Source: Salaquimonas sp. (lineage in GTDB: Bacteria > Pseudomonadota > Alphaproteobacteria > Rhizobiales > Rhizobiaceae). From it: a stretch of 62,382 bases of DNA. Positions 27,219 to 37,544 of the stretch are shown one piece after another. The stretch's first letter is position 1, and each line of letters starts with the position of its first letter. A program made the translations under genes and the position numbers. Under the pieces are notes generated by a model. That model was not told the DNA's origin. It did no database searches and saw only the letters and a list, made by a program, of their open reading frames with translations. The stretch covers positions 1-62,382 of the forward strand of contig JANQQM010000141.1 in assembly GCA_028289365.1 (NCBI GenBank), written 5' to 3'.

Positions 27219-29531
27219 TTACTCGGCTTTTTGCATTGCCTCGACCGCAGCCAGCGCACTCATGTTGAAAACACCACGAGAAGTAACTGACGGTGTGAGA
27301 ACATGCACCGGTTTTGAGGTCCCCAGCAGGATTGGGCCGACATGTAATGCATCCGTCATCTGCTTGACCACATTCAAGGTGATGTTCGCTGAATCAAGAT
27401 CGGGAAAAACCAGCAGGTTAGCCTGTCCCTTCAGCCGTGAATTGGGCATGACCCGGTCCCTGATCAATTGAGAAAGTGCCGTATCGCCATGCATTTCGCC
27501 ATCCGCCTCAAGATCGGGATCGCGTTCAAACAGGATTTCGACCGCGCGCCGCATCTTGATCGATCTCTCGGTTGATCGCGAGCCGAAATCGGAAGCAGAA
27601 AGCAGCGCCGCTTTCGGCACCAGACCGAAACGACGAATTGCGGTCGCTGCCAGCAGGGTCATTTCAGCCAGTTCCTCGGCGGTCGGGTTTTCGGTGACAT
27701 AGGTATCGGTCATGAAGTAGACGCCCTGCTGGTTAATCAGCATGGACAAACCTGAAAGATCTCGGACAGTCGGCGCCTTTCCGATGATCATGTCGACATA
27801 CTGCAAGTGCCTTTTGAACCGCCCATCCAGACCGCACAGCATTGCATCTGCATCTCCGCGTGCGACCGCCAGTGCCCCGATCACCGTATTGTTAGAGCGG
27901 ACAATGGTTCGCGCAGCTTCGGGCGTAATCCCCTTGCGGCAGGTCTTCTCAATCATCAGGTCTACATATTCCCTGAAGCGATCATCCTGTGACGGATTGA
28001 CAATTTCGAAATCGACACCCGCCCTGATCCGCAAACCATACCGTTCAAGACGGTTCTCCACGACTTCCGGCCGGCCAACAAGAATCGGATTGCAGATTCC
28101 GTCTTCAATCGCAATTTGTGTTGCTCTTAGAACCCGTTCATCCTCTCCATCAGTATAAATGACCCGCTGCTTGACCGTCCGCGCCTTCTCGATCACCGGC
28201 TTCATGATCAGGCCTGAGCGGAACACGAACCGGTTCAATCGATCCAGATAGACATCGAAATCTTCCATTGGGCGGGTAGCCACGCCGGTTTCCATCGCAG
28301 CCTTTGCGACGGCCGGAGCAATTCTGAGGATCAATCTTTGATCGAACGGGGAGGGGATCAGGTAGTCGGGTCCGAATACCGGCGCCTCACCGCCATAGGC
28401 ACGCGCAGCAACATCGGAAGCTTCTTCATGCGCCAACTCGGCAATCGCCTTCACTGCGGCGAGTTTCATTTCCTCATTGATCGTCGTGGCGCCAACATCG
28501 AGCGCACCGCGAAAGATATAGGGAAAGCAGAGCACATTATTGACCTGATTGGGAAAATCCGACCGTCCTGTGCAGATCATGGCGTCGGGGCGCACCTCCC
28601 TTGCAGTCTCGGGCATGATTTCCGGATGCGGATTTGCAAGTGCCAGTACCAGCGGATCTTTTGCCATCTTCTCGATCATTTCGGCTTTCAGCACGCCGCC
28701 CGCGGAAAGACCGAGAAATATATCCGCGTCGGGAATGACATCAGACAGCGTGCGTGCCTTCGTATCCTGGGCGAAAGCTTCCTTGTATTTGTCCATCAAT
28801 GCCTCACGGCCCTTGTAGACAACGCCTTCTATATCCGTGACGAAAATGTTTTCCCGTTTCGCGCCCAGCGAAAGCAAAACGTTCAGGCAAGCTAGTGCCG
28901 CGGCCCCGGCGCCAGACACTACAATCTTGACTTCCTCAAGTTTCTTGCCTGCGAGCTCAAGAGCATTCAGCGCGGCCGCGCCGACGATAATCGCAGTGCC
29001 ATGCTGGTCATCATGGAAGACCGGAATATTCATCCGTTCCCGCAGGCATTTCTCAATCTCGAAACATTCGGGCGCCTTGATGTCTTCGAGATTGATTCCG
29101 CCAAAGGTCGGCTCCAGCGCAGCAACCACATTGCAGAATTCGTCGACCTGATACTCTTCGACTTCGATATCGAAAACATCGATCCCGGCAAATTTCTTGA
29201 AAAGGACCGCCTTGCCTTCCATCACTGGTTTCGAAGCCAATGGACCGATATTGCCAAGACCAAGAACGGCCGTTCCGTTGGATATCACCGCAACAAGATT
29301 GGCGCGCGCTGTATAGTCCGCCGCTCGCAGCGGATCATCGTTAATGGAAAGGCAGGGTGCCGCCACGCCCGGCGAATAGGCTAGCGCCAGATCCCGCTGG
29401 TTTCCGAGCGGCTTCGTTGCACCAATTGCGAGCTTACCTGGTGCCGGAAACTGGTGATAATGAAGGGCGCTTTCCTCTAACTCGCTGGCAGGCTGATATC
29501 CCGAATTCTTTTCTTTGTTTTCTGTCGACAT
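27219..29531 (-). CDS. maeB: NADP-dependent malic enzyme with phosphotransacetylase-like domain
   Basis: Oxidative decarboxylation of malate to pyruvate, supplying NADPH and gluconeogenic carbon. At 770 residues it is the large MaeB form: an N-terminal malic enzyme ([65 protein letters not shown]) of about 430 residues and a C-terminal domain like phosphate acetyltransferase ([22 protein letters not shown]-like [11 protein letters not shown]) that usually serves regulation. TME/DME-type pairs exist in rhizobia; the cofactor choice (NADP) is inferred from the MaeB family. Stand-alone gene, 26 bases left of the SDR gene. Confidence 0.95.
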   Translation of the reverse strand: MSTENKEKNSGYQPASELEESALHYHQFPAPGKLAIGATKPLGNQRDLALAYSPGVAAPCLSINDDPLRAADYTARANLVAVISNGTAVLGLGNIGPLASKPVMEGKAVLFKKFAGIDVFDIEVEEYQVDEFCNVVAALEPTFGGINLEDIKAPECFEIEKCLRERMNIPVFHDDQHGTAIIVGAAALNALELAGKKLEEVKIVVSGAGAAALACLNVLLSLGAKRENIFVTDIEGVVYKGREALMDKYKEAFAQDTKARTLSDVIPDADIFLGLSAGGVLKAEMIEKMAKDPLVLALANPHPEIMPETAREVRPDAMICTGRSDFPNQVNNVLCFPYIFRGALDVGATTINEEMKLAAVKAIAELAHEEASDVAARAYGGEAPVFGPDYLIPSPFDQRLILRIAPAVAKAAMETGVATRPMEDFDVYLDRLNRFVFRSGLIMKPVIEKARTVKQRVIYTDGEDERVLRATQIAIEDGICNPILVGRPEVVENRLERYGLRIRAGVDFEIVNPSQDDRFREYVDLMIEKTCRKGITPEAARTIVRSNNTVIGALAVARGDADAMLCGLDGRFKRHLQYVDMIIGKAPTVRDLSGLSMLINQQGVYFMTDTYVTENPTAEELAEMTLLAATAIRRFGLVPKAALLSASDFGSRSTERSIKMRRAVEILFERDPDLEADGEMHGDTALSQLIRDRVMPNSRLKGQANLLVFPDLDSANITLNVVKQMTDALHVGPILLGTSKPVHVLTPSVTSRGVFNMSALAAVEAMQKAE

Positions 29532-29557
29532 GCGTCATTCCATTCGCGAGCGGTTAT

Positions 29558-30337
29558 TCAAAATGCATTTTGATTGAGGCCACCATCAACCAGGAAATTT
29601 CGGCCGGTGATATAGCCACCATGGACGGAGCACAGGAATGCGCACAGAGCACCAAATTCATCGGCAGTACCCAGACGCTTTGCAGGAATCGGTTCGATTT
29701 CTCTCTCCCGCGCTTCCTCCTGTGAAATGTTTAGCTGTTGGGCCATGAATGCGAAACCGGATTTCAGGCGATCGGTGTCCATTTTTCCCGGCAATATCTG
29801 ATTGATCGTTACATCATGACTGGCAATCGAACGTGCTACACCGGCCAGAAATGAAGTCAGACCGGCTCTGGCGCCGGAGGAAAGGTCGAGACCCGGAAGT
29901 GCAGTGTAAACCGAAAGCGAGGTGATGTTGACGATGCGGCCAAAGCCACGCTCGCACATGCCGTCGACTGCTTTCTGAATGAGCTCGATCGGTGTCACCA
30001 TGTTTTGGGTTACACCCTGCAATATGTCATCGCGGGACAGTTCCCGGAAATCCCGCCGTGGCGGTCCGCCATTATTGTTTACCAGAATGTCTGGTTGCGG
30101 GCAGGCTTCAAGCAGGGCCGCCTGTCCTTCAAGCGTGGAAACATCCGCCAGCACCGGGACGATGGTTCCAGTTCCCAATTTCGACAGGGCTTCAGCGGTC
30201 TCATTGGTTGCCGTTTCATCGCGTCCGTTGACAATGACATCACATCCGGCTTGCGCCAGATGCATCGCGCAGCCCCTGCCTAGACCGCGGCTTGAAGCGC
30301 ACACAATTGCCTTTTTCCCGGAAATACCCAAATCCAA
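29558..30337 (-). CDS. SDR-family oxidoreductase
   Basis: 259-residue short-chain dehydrogenase. The start is taken as TTG at 30337, seven bases behind an AAGGGGAG ribosome site; a longer in-frame reading begins well upstream without one. The cofactor loop is ASSRGLGRGCA, NNNG is present (LVNNNGGPP), and the active site reads ITSLSVYTALPG with the usual YxxxK partly altered: Ser is at the right place but the tyrosine/lysine segment is SSGARAGLTSFLAG. Similar atypical SDRs (FabG-like without a classical YxxxK) occur in many Proteobacteria. The substrate is unknown. Divergent from plcP-agt. Confidence 0.82.
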   Translation of the reverse strand: MDLGISGKKAIVCASSRGLGRGCAMHLAQAGCDVIVNGRDETATNETAEALSKLGTGTIVPVLADVSTLEGQAALLEACPQPDILVNNNGGPPRRDFRELSRDDILQGVTQNMVTPIELIQKAVDGMCERGFGRIVNITSLSVYTALPGLDLSSGARAGLTSFLAGVARSIASHDVTINQILPGKMDTDRLKSGFAFMAQQLNISQEEAREREIEPIPAKRLGTADEFGALCAFLCSVHGGYITGRNFLVDGGLNQNAF

Positions 30338-30501
30338 CGCTATTCTCCCCTTATCGTGATCTTGGTAGCAGACGCCGTCAAACATCAACCGGATTTCGGA
30401 CAAAGGCAATCGCTGCCGGAAGAATTATGACAAGTTTCGCTGAAAGATGATCGGCAGACGCAGTTGTTCATCCTTCTTTGAAATTACTTGTGTGCACTCA
30501 G

Positions 30502-30519
30502 CTGTCACATGAATGTTAT
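30502..30519 (+). promoter_or_regulatory. Pho box upstream of plcP-agt
   Basis: Direct repeat CTGTCAC-ATGA-ATGTTAT, close to the PhoB consensus of two 7-mers spaced by four bases. The first half matches CTGTCAT in six of seven positions and the second in five. A weak -10-like CAATAA follows at 30530-30535. The box lies 48 bases before the ATG at 30567, inside an upstream in-frame reading, which also rules out an earlier start. Predicted to activate the operon under phosphate starvation. Confidence 0.65.
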
Positions 30520-30566
30520 GTGAATCGGACAATAAACCGGCAGGTTATACAACTGGCAGGTGTGAC

Positions 30567-31382
30567 ATGCATGCCAAACATTTCCGTACGCTTTTCATCT
30601 CGGATATCCACCTGGGAACAAGGGGCTGTCAGGCGGAATCACTGCTGGATTTCCTGAGGGAACATGACGCAGAAAAGATCTATCTGGTGGGCGATATTGT
30701 CGATGGCTGGAGACTGCGCCGAAATTGGTATTGGCCGCAGGTCCACAATGATGTCGTGCAAAAACTGCTTCGCAAGAGCCGCAAGGGCAGTGAAATTATC
30801 TATGTTCCTGGCAATCACGATGAATTTTTGCGCAGCTATCTGGGTTCCCACTTTGGGGGTGTCGAAGTGCGCGATCGCGACATTCATGAAACAGCAGATG
30901 GCCGGAAACTCCTGATCATTCATGGAGACCAGTTTGATGTGGTGGTCAGAAACGCAAAATACCTGGCACATCTGGGTGACTGGGCCTATGTGTTTGCTCT
31001 TTCGGCCAATACCAAGTTCAATCGGATCCGGCGCTTTTTAGGTCTGCCTTACTGGTCGCTTTCCAAATGGGCCAAGCTCAAGGTCAAGGATGCGGTGAGT
31101 TTCATTGGTGAATTCGAAAAGGCCTTGGCCCGCGCGGCCAGAAATTGTGGCGCTGATGGCGTGGTTTGCGGCCATATCCATCATGCGGTAATCGGCGAGC
31201 GCGAACAAATCCAATATATTAACACTGGCGATTGGGTGGAAAGCTGCACCGCCATTGTTGAAACCCATACCGGCGAACTGCAATTGATTGACTGGGCAGA
31301 GATTGCGCGCGGCAGGCTTGCCGAGCTGCGGAAATCTGCCCCGCAATCAAAACCCGCATCCGGTTCGATAGAAGCAGCCTGA
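30567..31382 (+). CDS. plcP: PlcP-like phospholipase C (metallophosphoesterase)
   Basis: 271-residue calcineurin-type metallophosphoesterase of the LpxH-like COG2908 group. All metal motifs are present: SDIHLGTRG, GDIVDGW, GNHDEFLR, HGDQFDVVV and GHIHHAVI. In rhizobia and marine bacteria, PlcP of this group cleaves membrane phospholipids under phosphate limitation, releasing diacylglycerol for phosphorus-free lipids. The adjoining glycosyltransferase gene and the Pho box support this over UDP-diacylglucosamine hydrolysis in lipid A synthesis, which is the main alternative. ATG at 30567 follows a CAGGTGTGAC leader; the stop overlaps the next ATG by one base. Confidence 0.82.
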   Translation: MHAKHFRTLFISDIHLGTRGCQAESLLDFLREHDAEKIYLVGDIVDGWRLRRNWYWPQVHNDVVQKLLRKSRKGSEIIYVPGNHDEFLRSYLGSHFGGVEVRDRDIHETADGRKLLIIHGDQFDVVVRNAKYLAHLGDWAYVFALSANTKFNRIRRFLGLPYWSLSKWAKLKVKDAVSFIGEFEKALARAARNCGADGVVCGHIHHAVIGEREQIQYINTGDWVESCTAIVETHTGELQLIDWAEIARGRLAELRKSAPQSKPASGSIEAA

Positions 31383-32437
31383 TGAAGATACTGTTTGTTA
31401 CTGATGCCTGGCGCCCGCAAATAAATGGGGTCGTAAGGACGCTTGAGGAATTGATCCGGGAATTGCGGGCGACTGGAATTGAGATCGCAACAATCACGCC
31501 GGACCAGTTCATGACAGTACCAACGCCAGGTTATCCGGAAATCAGGCTGGCATTAGTTATTTCGGGGATGTTACGGCGGCGCATTGACGAGATTGATCCT
31601 GATCACATCCACATAGCAACCGAAGGTCCACTCGGCACGGCTGCGCGGTCGGCTTGTTTGCGGACAAGACGGACTTTTACCACCAGTTATCATACGAGGT
31701 TTCCCGAGTATCTGCGGGCGCGGGCGCCGGTGCCGTTGGCCTGGACCTATGCCTGGCTGCGCCGCTTTCACAATTCGGGTACGGCTTGTCTGGTTGCCAC
31801 CAAGAGCATTGCGGACGATCTGGAAAGCAGGGGATTCAATAATGTCGTACCCTGGACCAGGGGCGTTGACCACGATTTGTTCAAACCTCGCAAGAAGTCC
31901 GAATTGGGTATTGGCCGTGATTGGAAGCGCCCGGTCTTTGTCAATGTCGGTCGGGTATCGGTCGAAAAAAACCTCGATGCATTCCTGTCACTTGATCTGC
32001 CCGGAACCAAACTGGTCGTCGGTGACGGGCCGGCTCGCAATGCGCTTGAAAAGAAATATCCCGAAGCGGTCTTTGCCGGCGCAAAGTCAGGCACCGAACT
32101 CGCCAAATATTACAATGCTGCAGATGTCTTTGTGTTTCCAAGTCTGACCGACACATTCGGCAATGTCCTCCTTGAAGCACTGGCCAGTGGCCTGCCGGTC
32201 GCGGCATTTCCGGTTTCGGGTCCATTGGATGTCATCGGTGAAAGTGACGCTGGAATATTGGACGAAGACCTCAGGCGCGCCGCCATTTCCGCACTGGACA
32301 TCCCATCAACGGCAGCAGTGAAACATGCTTCCAAATTTACCTGGCGTGAATGCGCCCGAATCTTCCTGCAGTCGGCAAAAATTCCTCACCATGCCGGGGA
32401 AGCAGCGCAGTTACTGCTTTCATCCTCCGAAAACTGA
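31382..32437 (+). CDS. agt: GT4-family glycosyltransferase (Agt-like)
   Basis: 351-residue GT-B fold glycosyltransferase. The N-terminal domain has FVTDAWRPQINGVVRTLE (an SQD2/MGT-like acceptor site), and the C-terminal nucleotide-sugar domain has VNVGRVSVEKNLDAFL and the retaining-type motif SLTDTFGNVLLEALASG. Proteins of this branch add sugars to diacylglycerol or related lipids. Placed directly behind plcP with a one-base overlap and a shared Pho box, it is best read as Agt, which glycosylates the diacylglycerol made by PlcP. Mannosyltransferase activity on other lipids is possible. Confidence 0.8.
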   Translation: MKILFVTDAWRPQINGVVRTLEELIRELRATGIEIATITPDQFMTVPTPGYPEIRLALVISGMLRRRIDEIDPDHIHIATEGPLGTAARSACLRTRRTFTTSYHTRFPEYLRARAPVPLAWTYAWLRRFHNSGTACLVATKSIADDLESRGFNNVVPWTRGVDHDLFKPRKKSELGIGRDWKRPVFVNVGRVSVEKNLDAFLSLDLPGTKLVVGDGPARNALEKKYPEAVFAGAKSGTELAKYYNAADVFVFPSLTDTFGNVLLEALASGLPVAAFPVSGPLDVIGESDAGILDEDLRRAAISALDIPSTAAVKHASKFTWRECARIFLQSAKIPHHAGEAAQLLLSSSEN

Positions 32438-32441
32438 CTTT

Positions 32442-32464
32442 GGCGCAAAAATAATCCTTGCGCC
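32442..32464. repeat. Inverted repeat after agt
   Basis: GGCGCAA (32442-32448) and TTGCGCC (32458-32464) flank AAATAATCC. It starts four bases after the agt stop. No T-run follows, so it may be a weak terminator or a mRNA 3' stabiliser. Confidence 0.45.
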
Positions 32465-32522
32465 GGGATTGGGATTGTTCGATCAATGCCGCTGAATTTC
32501 AGCCTCGAAGGATTGACCGGTC

Positions 32523-33515
32523 ATGATACATGCCAAAATTCCGCCGTCGATTGAGGATGTGCGCGCTGCAGCAGGTCGCCTGAAAGGCAAGGCAACTGTC
32601 ACACCTTTATTACCCAGCGACGTGCTCGGCTCGCTGACCGGCACAAATGCCTTCGTGAAAGCCGAATGCTTGCAACGCACCGGCTCTTTCAAGTTTCGTG
32701 GCGCGTATAACTCGCTAGCGGTATTACCGGAAGACAAACGGAAGCTGGGCGTTGTTGCCTGTTCATCGGGCAATCACGGGCAGGGCATTGCAGAGGCGGC
32801 GAGACTGTTTGGATGCAAGGCAACAATCATCATGCCGGCCGATGCTCCAGTGCTCAAGGCAGCACGTGTCTCCCGTTCCGGTGCGGAGATCATACGCTAT
32901 GACCGCGCAACCGAAGACCGCGATGAAATGGCCCGCGAATTCAGCAAAAGAACCGGCGCTACACTGATTCATCCCTATGAATATCGCGAAGTGATAGCTG
33001 GCCAAGGTACTTGCGGGATGGAGATTGTTGATCAGTTTGAGCAGTTGGACGCTATTCCCGACCGGATAGTGATATGTTGTGGCGGCGGCGGATTAAGTGC
33101 CGGCATCGCTCTTGCCGTTCATGAACGCTTTCCCGAGACAAAAATTTGTACAGTCGAGCCGGAAGGTTTTGATGAATATCGTCGTTCGCTTGAAGCAGGC
33201 AAAATCCTTGCGAATAAGGCGAGCACCGGCTCCATTTGTGATGCTTTGATGGCGCCCCAGCCCGGTGAGATGAGCTTTGCAATAAACAAGACACATATCG
33301 CGGACAGCCTTGTGGTATCAGACGAAGAGGCAATGAAGGCCATTCGTTTTGCCTATGAAGAGCTCAAACTCGTGATTGAGCCATCTGGAGCAGTTTCGAT
33401 AGCGGCACTTCTTCAGCAAAAAACGGCCTGGCGGGGGGAGACAGTTGCCTGCGTCCTGTCCGGCGGGAATATCGACCCAGAGCTTTACGCCAAAGTGCTC
33501 GCAGACAATCCCTGA
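32523..33515 (+). CDS. Threonine/serine dehydratase
   Basis: Fold type II PLP enzyme of 330 residues that deaminates threonine or serine to 2-oxo acids. The PLP lysine is in RTGSFKFRGAYN, the phosphate loop region is CSSGNHGQGIA, and the glycine-rich loop is VICCGGGGLSAGIA. There is no C-terminal ACT regulatory domain, so it is the short catabolic/TdcB-like kind and not biosynthetic IlvA. Serine racemase activity is a possible alternative. Single gene, ending near the convergent dipeptide epimerase gene. Confidence 0.9.
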   Translation: MIHAKIPPSIEDVRAAAGRLKGKATVTPLLPSDVLGSLTGTNAFVKAECLQRTGSFKFRGAYNSLAVLPEDKRKLGVVACSSGNHGQGIAEAARLFGCKATIIMPADAPVLKAARVSRSGAEIIRYDRATEDRDEMAREFSKRTGATLIHPYEYREVIAGQGTCGMEIVDQFEQLDAIPDRIVICCGGGGLSAGIALAVHERFPETKICTVEPEGFDEYRRSLEAGKILANKASTGSICDALMAPQPGEMSFAINKTHIADSLVVSDEEAMKAIRFAYEELKLVIEPSGAVSIAALLQQKTAWRGETVACVLSGGNIDPELYAKVLADNP

Positions 33516-33536
33516 GATTGTGCTGTATCGAGGATT

Positions 33537-34520
33537 TCATCCCCATAATTTGGAAGTGGGCGGCGACACCTGCGCACCTTCATAAACAAGCCCGTCCTCT
33601 CGGTCCTGAGCCAGGATCAGCGGTCCGTCCAGGTCGACAAACTGAGCCTCCTGCGCAAGCAGCATGGCTGGGGCCATCCCGAGGGACGTTCCGACCATGC
33701 AGCCGACCATCAGGGAAAATCCAAGTTCATGCGCCTCGCGACACATTTTGAGTGCCTCGGTCAGCCCGCCAGCTTTGTCGAGCTTGACGTTGATACAATC
33801 ATAACGCCCAACCAGCTTTTCCAGATCCCCACTCACATGCGCGCTTTCATCGGCACAGATTGGAACCGGGTGTAGCAGTTCTGACAGGATTTCATCTTCA
33901 CCCTTGGGTAGCGGTTGTTCGATCAGGGCTATATTTGGTCTTGCGGCCACTTGCAGAAATTCACCGATATTGTCAGCAGACCAAGCCTCATTGGCATCCA
34001 GGATTATTTTTGAATTGGGCGCGGCGGCTGCGACCGCTCGAATTCGTTCAGCGTCACCCTCGCCACCGAGCTTGACCTTTAGCAATGGATAGTCGGTAAG
34101 CTCTTTGGCAGCGATTGCCATTTCACCAGCTTCGCCCAGGCTAATCGTCGTTGCCGTGACAACCGGCCGGGGAGGGGTCAGGCCAATCAATTGATGAGCT
34201 GGAATACCCTTCAACTTGGCGTTTAGGTCCCAAAGGGCACAATCAACCGCATTTCTTGCCGCGCCGGGAACCATCGCATCCACAATCGATTCCTGCGATT
34301 CTCCTGCCTCAATCCGGCCCCGGACTTCACTAATCTGCTCCGAAACACGCTCAAGCGTTTCGCCATAGCGAGCATAGGGCACACATTCCCCAAAGCCGGA
34401 ATGATCAGCCTCCGAAATCTCGCAGACAATCACCTCCGCGCTGGTCTTAGCCCCACGAGATATGTTGAAGCTGCCCTGGATCGGCCAGGATTCGACCTGA
34501 AAGGTGAGCCTTCGTTTCAT
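33537..34520 (-). CDS. Dipeptide epimerase (enolase superfamily)
   Basis: 327-residue muconate-lactonizing-type enolase-superfamily protein. Motifs match L-Ala-D/L-Glu (or related) dipeptide epimerases: the KVKLGG acid/base lysine, metal ligands in DANEAWS, EQPLP and ADESAH, and the second lysine in [10 protein letters not shown]. The reaction inverts the second residue of wall-derived or other dipeptides. The exact dipeptide cannot be told. Its start overlaps the thiolase gene end by four bases (ATGA), so it is the distal gene of the acyl-CoA operon, an odd placement for peptidoglycan recycling. Confidence 0.87.
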   Translation of the reverse strand: MKRRLTFQVESWPIQGSFNISRGAKTSAEVIVCEISEADHSGFGECVPYARYGETLERVSEQISEVRGRIEAGESQESIVDAMVPGAARNAVDCALWDLNAKLKGIPAHQLIGLTPPRPVVTATTISLGEAGEMAIAAKELTDYPLLKVKLGGEGDAERIRAVAAAAPNSKIILDANEAWSADNIGEFLQVAARPNIALIEQPLPKGEDEILSELLHPVPICADESAHVSGDLEKLVGRYDCINVKLDKAGGLTEALKMCREAHELGFSLMVGCMVGTSLGMAPAMLLAQEAQFVDLDGPLILAQDREDGLVYEGAQVSPPTSKLWG

Positions 34521-35722
34521 CGGATGACTTCAAATAATCCCGCTGCGCCCATGCCACCACCCACGCACATGGTGACAACCACATATTTCGCGCCACGCCG
34601 CCACCCCTCGATAAGCGCATGGCCGGTCAGGCGTGCGCCCGACATGCCATACGGGTGCCCGATGGAGATGGCACCCCCATTCACGTTGAACTTCTCTGGA
34701 TCGATTTGCAGCTGTTCGCGACAATAAAGCGCCTGGCAAGCAAAGGCTTCATTCAGTTCCCAAAGGTCGATGTCTTCGACAGAAAGACCGTGATATTTCA
34801 ATAGTTTGGGGACAGCATAAACAGGTCCGATACCCATCTCGTCAGGATCGACACCGGCAACAGCAATTCCGCGATAGATCCCAAGCGGATCCAGGCCGCG
34901 TTTTTCCGCTTCCTTTTCTTCCATCAGGACGCAGGCTGACGCGCCATCGGACAACTGCGAAGCGTTTCCTGCTGTGATGAACTGACCCTCCTTGATACGC
35001 TGTCCGTCCTTGAAAACCGGGTTAAGGGCGCTCAAACCATCCATCGATGTATCCGGCCGGTTTCCTTCATCCTTTTCCAGCGTGATTTCGACGTCGGATA
35101 TCACCTTTGTCTCACGGTCCTGGACTTTCATGACGCTTATCAGCGGAACAATTTCATCATCGAATTTCCCGGCCTGCTGGGCAACGGAAGTGCGCATCTG
35201 GCTGGCAAGCGCATATTCATCCTGGGTCTGCCGTGAAATACCGTAACGTTCGGAAACAGTCTCGGCAGTTTCGATCATCGACATGTAGAGCTGCGGAATA
35301 TTCTCATCTAGCCACGGATCAACACTGCGAAACAGGTTCATCTTGTCATTCTGGGTTAACGAAATGGACTCCACCCCACCGCCGACGGTTATGTCCATAC
35401 CGTCAACGATAATCTCCTTGGCGGCGGTCGCAATTGCCATCAACCCCGATGCACATTGCCGGTCGACTGTCATTGCAGCAACGGTTGTCGGCAGACCGGC
35501 ACGCAGGGCCGATTGACGCGCAACATTCCTGTATGTGGATCCCTGCTGGATTGCCGCACCCATGATCACATCATCGACCTCGCCGGGATCAATACCGGCA
35601 CGAGTGACTGCGCTGGATATTGCATGTCCGCCCAGGGCTTGAGCCTGGGTGTCATTAAATGCGCCACGATAGGCTTTTCCGATTGGTGTCCGGGCAGTGG
35701 AAACGATAACGGCACTTCGCAT
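34517..35722 (-). CDS. Thiolase-family acetyl-CoA acyltransferase
   Basis: 401-residue thiolase that cleaves 3-oxoacyl-CoA with CoA. The active cysteine lies in [12 protein letters not shown]; the His and second Cys are in [15 protein letters not shown] and [15 protein letters not shown]. The sequence fits degradative FadA-like rather than biosynthetic PhaA thiolases. It follows the SDR gene without any gap and overlaps the epimerase start, so three genes are tightly coupled. Confidence 0.92.
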   Translation of the reverse strand: MRSAVIVSTARTPIGKAYRGAFNDTQAQALGGHAISSAVTRAGIDPGEVDDVIMGAAIQQGSTYRNVARQSALRAGLPTTVAAMTVDRQCASGLMAIATAAKEIIVDGMDITVGGGVESISLTQNDKMNLFRSVDPWLDENIPQLYMSMIETAETVSERYGISRQTQDEYALASQMRTSVAQQAGKFDDEIVPLISVMKVQDRETKVISDVEITLEKDEGNRPDTSMDGLSALNPVFKDGQRIKEGQFITAGNASQLSDGASACVLMEEKEAEKRGLDPLGIYRGIAVAGVDPDEMGIGPVYAVPKLLKYHGLSVEDIDLWELNEAFACQALYCREQLQIDPEKFNVNGGAISIGHPYGMSGARLTGHALIEGWRRGAKYVVVTMCVGGGMGAAGLFEVIR

Positions 35723-36658
35723 TTACTCGTTCCCCTCTTGCGCCGCGCCAGTTTTTGAGCTGATCGTTTCTGCCTTCAAAATCTTCATGACGTGTTCGCT
35801 GCCATTACTGAATAAATCGGCATCTTCCATATTGGTAATCGTTTCAAAATGCGCAGCGACACCCTCGATAGTCCGTTCCTCCTGAGGCAAATGAGCGCCA
35901 ATACTCTCACGGATTTCTAATGCCGAATAATGTCCTGCACCGGCAAAAATCACCTGGCGATTGGGGCAATCTTCGCTCACCAGATATAGCGCTGCCGGCG
36001 TCACATATTCCGGTTTCAGCCGCTCCAGCATCTCGGGCGACAGGATATCAGCCGTCATCCGGGTCGCGGCAGTTGGGGCGATACAATTGATTTTTATTCC
36101 GTTCTTGGCGCCTTCGATCGCCAGCGTGTTCATCAGACCAACGACACCCATCTTTGCCGCGCCGTAATTTGATTGACCAAAATTGCCGTAGATCCCTGAT
36201 GAAGAGGTGGTCATCAGGATGCGTCCATATTGCTGTTCTCTCATCAGGTTCCATACCGCCATTGAACAATAGGCCGAACCGTTCAAATGCACATCAATCA
36301 CCGAATTCCAGTCTTCCAATCCCATTTTGCCGAAACTTCTGTCACGCAGGATTCCGGCATTGTTGATCAGGATATCGACACGGCCCCATTGCTGCTTTGC
36401 CTGAGCAACCATTTCCAGGCATTCTTCATATTGCGAAACGTCCGCATCATTTGCCAGCGCCTCGCCACCGTTTTCTGCTATCTCCCCGACGACGGCTTCA
36501 CTGGCTGAGGCTGAGGCGCCGGTTCCGTCACGTCGGCCGCCATAATCGTTCACAAGCACTTTCGCCCCCCGACGAGCAAGTTCCACCGCGTGCTTGCGCC
36601 CAAGACCGTTGCCGGCCCCGGTAACAATTGCGACTTTGCCATCAAATCTAATGTTCAT
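35723..36658 (-). CDS. SDR similar to MFE-2-type 3-hydroxyacyl-CoA dehydrogenase
   Basis: 311-residue short-chain dehydrogenase. It has the cofactor loop VTGAGNGLGRKHA, an insertion VLVNDYGGRRDGTG typical of peroxisomal multifunctional protein 2 dehydrogenases, NNAG, the active TTSSSGIYGNFGQSNYGAAKMG (Ser-Tyr-Lys) and a C-terminal extension of about 60 residues beyond the core. It probably oxidises (R)-3-hydroxyacyl-CoA. It lies directly before the thiolase gene, which would use its product. 61 bases separate it from the upstream SDR. Confidence 0.88.
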   Translation of the reverse strand: MNIRFDGKVAIVTGAGNGLGRKHAVELARRGAKVLVNDYGGRRDGTGASASASEAVVGEIAENGGEALANDADVSQYEECLEMVAQAKQQWGRVDILINNAGILRDRSFGKMGLEDWNSVIDVHLNGSAYCSMAVWNLMREQQYGRILMTTSSSGIYGNFGQSNYGAAKMGVVGLMNTLAIEGAKNGIKINCIAPTAATRMTADILSPEMLERLKPEYVTPAALYLVSEDCPNRQVIFAGAGHYSALEIRESIGAHLPQEERTIEGVAAHFETITNMEDADLFSNGSEHVMKILKAETISSKTGAAQEGNE

Positions 36659-36719
36659 CTAAATATCCAAGTAGCTGAAATTAAGCAGGAAATTCGGACT
36701 TCGCCCTCAAAAACCACCC

Positions 36720-37544
36720 CTAACTGAAAAGGTCGTCTCCGGTTTCAACATGGACACCACCATCGACCGGCAGAATTGCTCCGGTGACATAGGCACCGCC
36801 GGCACCGCACAAATAAAGGACCGCCCCCGCAATATCTTGCGGCTCTCCAATGCGTTGCAACGGGACCGAGGAGCCGACCCGTTCGACCTTCTCATCCGTG
36901 TCTGTGGCAAAGGCTGTCATTTTCGACTTGAACGGACCCGGAGCAATGGCATTGAACGTGATATCCTTGTGGGCGAGTTCCTTGCCGAGAATGCGGGTCA
37001 GATGATGAACGGCTGCCTTCGAAGCAGCATAAGAGTAGGCTCCATCACCAAGTGCGGCGCTTCCCATGACCGAGCCGATATTCACAACCCGTGACGGCCC
37101 GGATTGCGCAGCCGAAGCTTCCAAGAGGGGTAGCAGTTTTTGGGTCAGGCAGAACAGTCCGGTGACATTCACATCAAGAACCCGGCCCCAGGCCTGATAG
37201 GGAAATTCTCCGACAGGCGCGCCCCAGGTCGTGCCCGCATTGTTGAAGAGAATGTCTAGCCTGTCGCAGCGTTCCTCCACCTCGTCTGCCAGCATTTCGA
37301 CCCCTTGCTCGCTGGCAACATTGCCGCCAAAGCCCTGCGCAGATCCCTTGGCGCCGCTTTCGCTTGCCATCAGATTCAGTTCTTCCGCTGTCGCAAGGCA
37401 GTCTTCAGCTTTTCGCGAGGCAATCATCACATCGGCGCCGGCGCGCACAAGCGCCGTCGAGATCATGCGGCCAATCCCGCTGGCGCCACCGGTAACTAGG
37501 GCGCTCTTGCCTTCAAGGGAAAACAGTTCTTCAAAGATTGTCAT
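36720..37544 (-). CDS. SDR-family oxidoreductase (RhlG-like)
   Basis: 274-residue short-chain dehydrogenase. ATG at 37544 follows CGGAGCATTC; an extra 16 residues upstream are not supported. Motifs: VTGGASGIGRMI, NNAGTTWGAP, the catalytic NIGSVMGSAALGDGAYSYAASKAAVH, and IAPGPFKSKM. The pattern is that of RhlG-like 3-oxoacyl reductases, but in this context it more likely acts on an acyl-CoA or hydroxyacid intermediate. It is divergent from the acyl-CoA dehydrogenase and probably heads the leftward operon. Confidence 0.86.
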   Translation of the reverse strand: MTIFEELFSLEGKSALVTGGASGIGRMISTALVRAGADVMIASRKAEDCLATAEELNLMASESGAKGSAQGFGGNVASEQGVEMLADEVEERCDRLDILFNNAGTTWGAPVGEFPYQAWGRVLDVNVTGLFCLTQKLLPLLEASAAQSGPSRVVNIGSVMGSAALGDGAYSYAASKAAVHHLTRILGKELAHKDITFNAIAPGPFKSKMTAFATDTDEKVERVGSSVPLQRIGEPQDIAGAVLYLCGAGGAYVTGAILPVDGGVHVETGDDLFS

